Below are positions 63,161 to 64,000 of a stretch of DNA of 64,000 nucleotides, in pieces. The notes beneath the pieces were generated by a model that ran no database searches, was not told where the DNA came from, and saw only the letters and a program-made list of their open reading frames with translations. Every line of letters begins with the position of its first letter. Within the stretch, counting starts at the first letter, position 1. The DNA comes from Mycolicibacterium aurum (GTDB lineage Bacteria > Actinomycetota > Actinomycetes > Mycobacteriales > Mycobacteriaceae), in NCBI GenBank assembly GCA_900078775.1, contig LT549889.1, forward strand, positions 4,216,001 to 4,280,000. The letters are read 5' to 3'. The position numbers and the translations under genes are program-made.

Positions 63161-64000
63161 CAGTTCCTCCAGGGAAGTTCGTGCTCGTCGAACGGGACGT
63201 CGGGGCCCGGCCCGGAGGGCACGCCGATGTCGATGGCGATGTTGTCCAACAGTCGGGTGCTGCCGAGGCGGGCGGCGACCAGCAGCCGGGCCCGGCCGGT
63301 CTCGGGTGCGGGCCCGAGCCAGTTGTCGCGGACCTCCAGGTAGTCGACGCTGATCGCGGGCACCTCTTCGAGCACGGCGCGGGCGGCGTCCACCGCGGCC
63401 GCGGCCCCCTCCCCCGCCGCGTACACGCCGGCCAGCAGCGCCGACGGGATGGCGAGCGCCTGTTCGCGCTGCACCTCGTCGAGGTAACGGTTGCGCGAGG
63501 ACATGGCCAGCCCGTCGGCCTCCCGCACGATCGGCACGGCCACGATGCGGGTATCCAGGTTGAGGTCGTCGGCCATCTGCCGGATCAGCACCAACTGCTG
63601 GTAGTCCTTCTCCCCGAAGAACGCCCGGTCCGGTGCGACGATCTGCAGCAGCTTGAGCACAACGGTCAGCATCCCGGCGAAATGTGTTGGGCGCGAAGCA
63701 CCTTCCAGTTCGGCGCCGAGCGGACCGGGGTGCACGGTGGTGCGCGGACCACTCGGGTACATATCGGCGGCGGTGGGGGTGAACGCGATGTCCACGCCCT
63801 CGGCGCGCAGCGCGGCCAGGTCCTCGTCGAGGGTGCGCGGGTAGGCGTCGAGATCCTCGCCGGCGCCGAACTGCAGCGGGTTGACGAAGATGGACACCAC
63901 GACGGCCGCACCGGGCACGTGCCGGGCCTTGCGGATGAGGGTCAGGTGTCCCTCGTGCAGGGCGCCCATGGTGGGCACCAGCATCACCCGCCGGCCGGAG
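63160..64000 (-). CDS. panC: Pantothenate synthetase (5' end outside window)
   Basis: ATP-dependent ligase joining pantoate and beta-alanine. The visible part begins within the sequence before RRVMLVPTMGALHEGHLTLI, which holds the nucleotide-binding HxGH-type motif, and includes FVNPLQFGAGEDLDAYPRT, FFGEKDYQQLVLIRQM and AMSSRNRYLD. About 30 N-terminal residues are missing beyond base 64000. It is the upstream gene of the pan operon in this window. Confidence 0.95.
   Translation of the reverse strand, partial: SGRRVMLVPTMGALHEGHLTLIRKARHVPGAAVVVSIFVNPLQFGAGEDLDAYPRTLDEDLAALRAEGVDIAFTPTAADMYPSGPRTTVHPGPLGAELEGASRPTHFAGMLTVVLKLLQIVAPDRAFFGEKDYQQLVLIRQMADDLNLDTRIVAVPIVREADGLAMSSRNRYLDEVQREQALAIPSALLAGVYAAGEGAAAAVDAARAVLEEVPAISVDYLEVRDNWLGPAPETGRARLLVAARLGSTRLLDNIAIDIGVPSGPGPDVPFDEHELPWRN

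Overview
The window is high-G+C actinobacterial DNA and almost certainly comes from a Mycobacterium/Mycolicibacterium chromosome. Its backbone follows the gene order of the M. tuberculosis region from Rv3567c to Rv3602c: hsaB, hsaC, hsaD, hsaA, kshB, an Rv3572-like gene, fadE34, kstR, a lacI-type gene, arsB, an rlmB-like gene, cysS, ispF, carD, lpqE, radA, disA, an Rv3587c-like gene, canB, mutY, an Rv3591c-like hydrolase, mhuD, lpqF, clpC1, lsr2, lysS, coaX, panD, panC. GTG and TTG starts, ATGA overlaps and leaderless-looking starts are all typical of the genus. There are no rRNA or tRNA genes, no CRISPR and no recognisable insertion sequence.

Region by region. 1-7.5 kb: a ketone-body-type catabolic set (CoA-transferase subunits B and A, a 3-hydroxybutyrate-dehydrogenase-like SDR, an MHS-type MFS importer) with an IclR regulator and a frameshifted LysR regulator, then a monoacylglycerol-lipase-like hydrolase and two exported or anchored proteins of unknown role. 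7.6-13.8 kb: a visibly less G+C-rich accessory block on the minus strand (LysR regulator, RibB-like protein lacking key catalytic residues, sodium:solute symporter, small membrane protein, DszA/NtaA-type flavin monooxygenase, TDT-family exporter). It sits where nat follows hsaB in M. tuberculosis. 14.2-23.2 kb: the KstR-controlled steroid-ring catabolism genes hsaADCB, kshB, fadE34 and kstR, with three recognisable KstR operators.

23.2-30.7 kb: otsB, a LacI regulator, a zinc/manganese-type ABC importer whose ATPase gene carries a frameshift, an orphan pxpA, an MFS transporter, bluB and a decayed rpsR2-like ribosomal protein S18 gene. 30.7-34.8 kb: a metallo-beta-lactamase-fold protein, an ArsB-like permease and a cobalt-type nitrile hydratase set (beta, alpha, swapping chaperone). 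34.9-47.8 kb: conserved mycobacterial housekeeping genes. ispD, normally between carD and ispF, is absent.

47.8-55.3 kb: two DUF202 membrane proteins, then a reactive-sulfur locus: two persulfide dioxygenase-rhodanese fusions, DUF302 protein, CstR-like persulfide sensor, TauE/SafE exporter, membrane rhodanese, sulfide:quinone reductase and thioredoxin. Five near-identical 16-bp palindromes lie at its three transcription starts. 55.3-57.1 kb: a cobalamin-riboswitch-controlled cbtB-cbtA cobalt uptake operon with an attached phosphatase-like gene. 57.1-64 kb: clpC1, lsr2, lysS, coaX, panD and the 3' part of panC.

The most rewarding items for follow-up are the accessory flavin-monooxygenase block with its RibB-like pseudoenzyme, the self-contained CstR regulon, the missing ispD, the nitrile hydratase with a variant metal-binding motif, and the rpsR2 relic.
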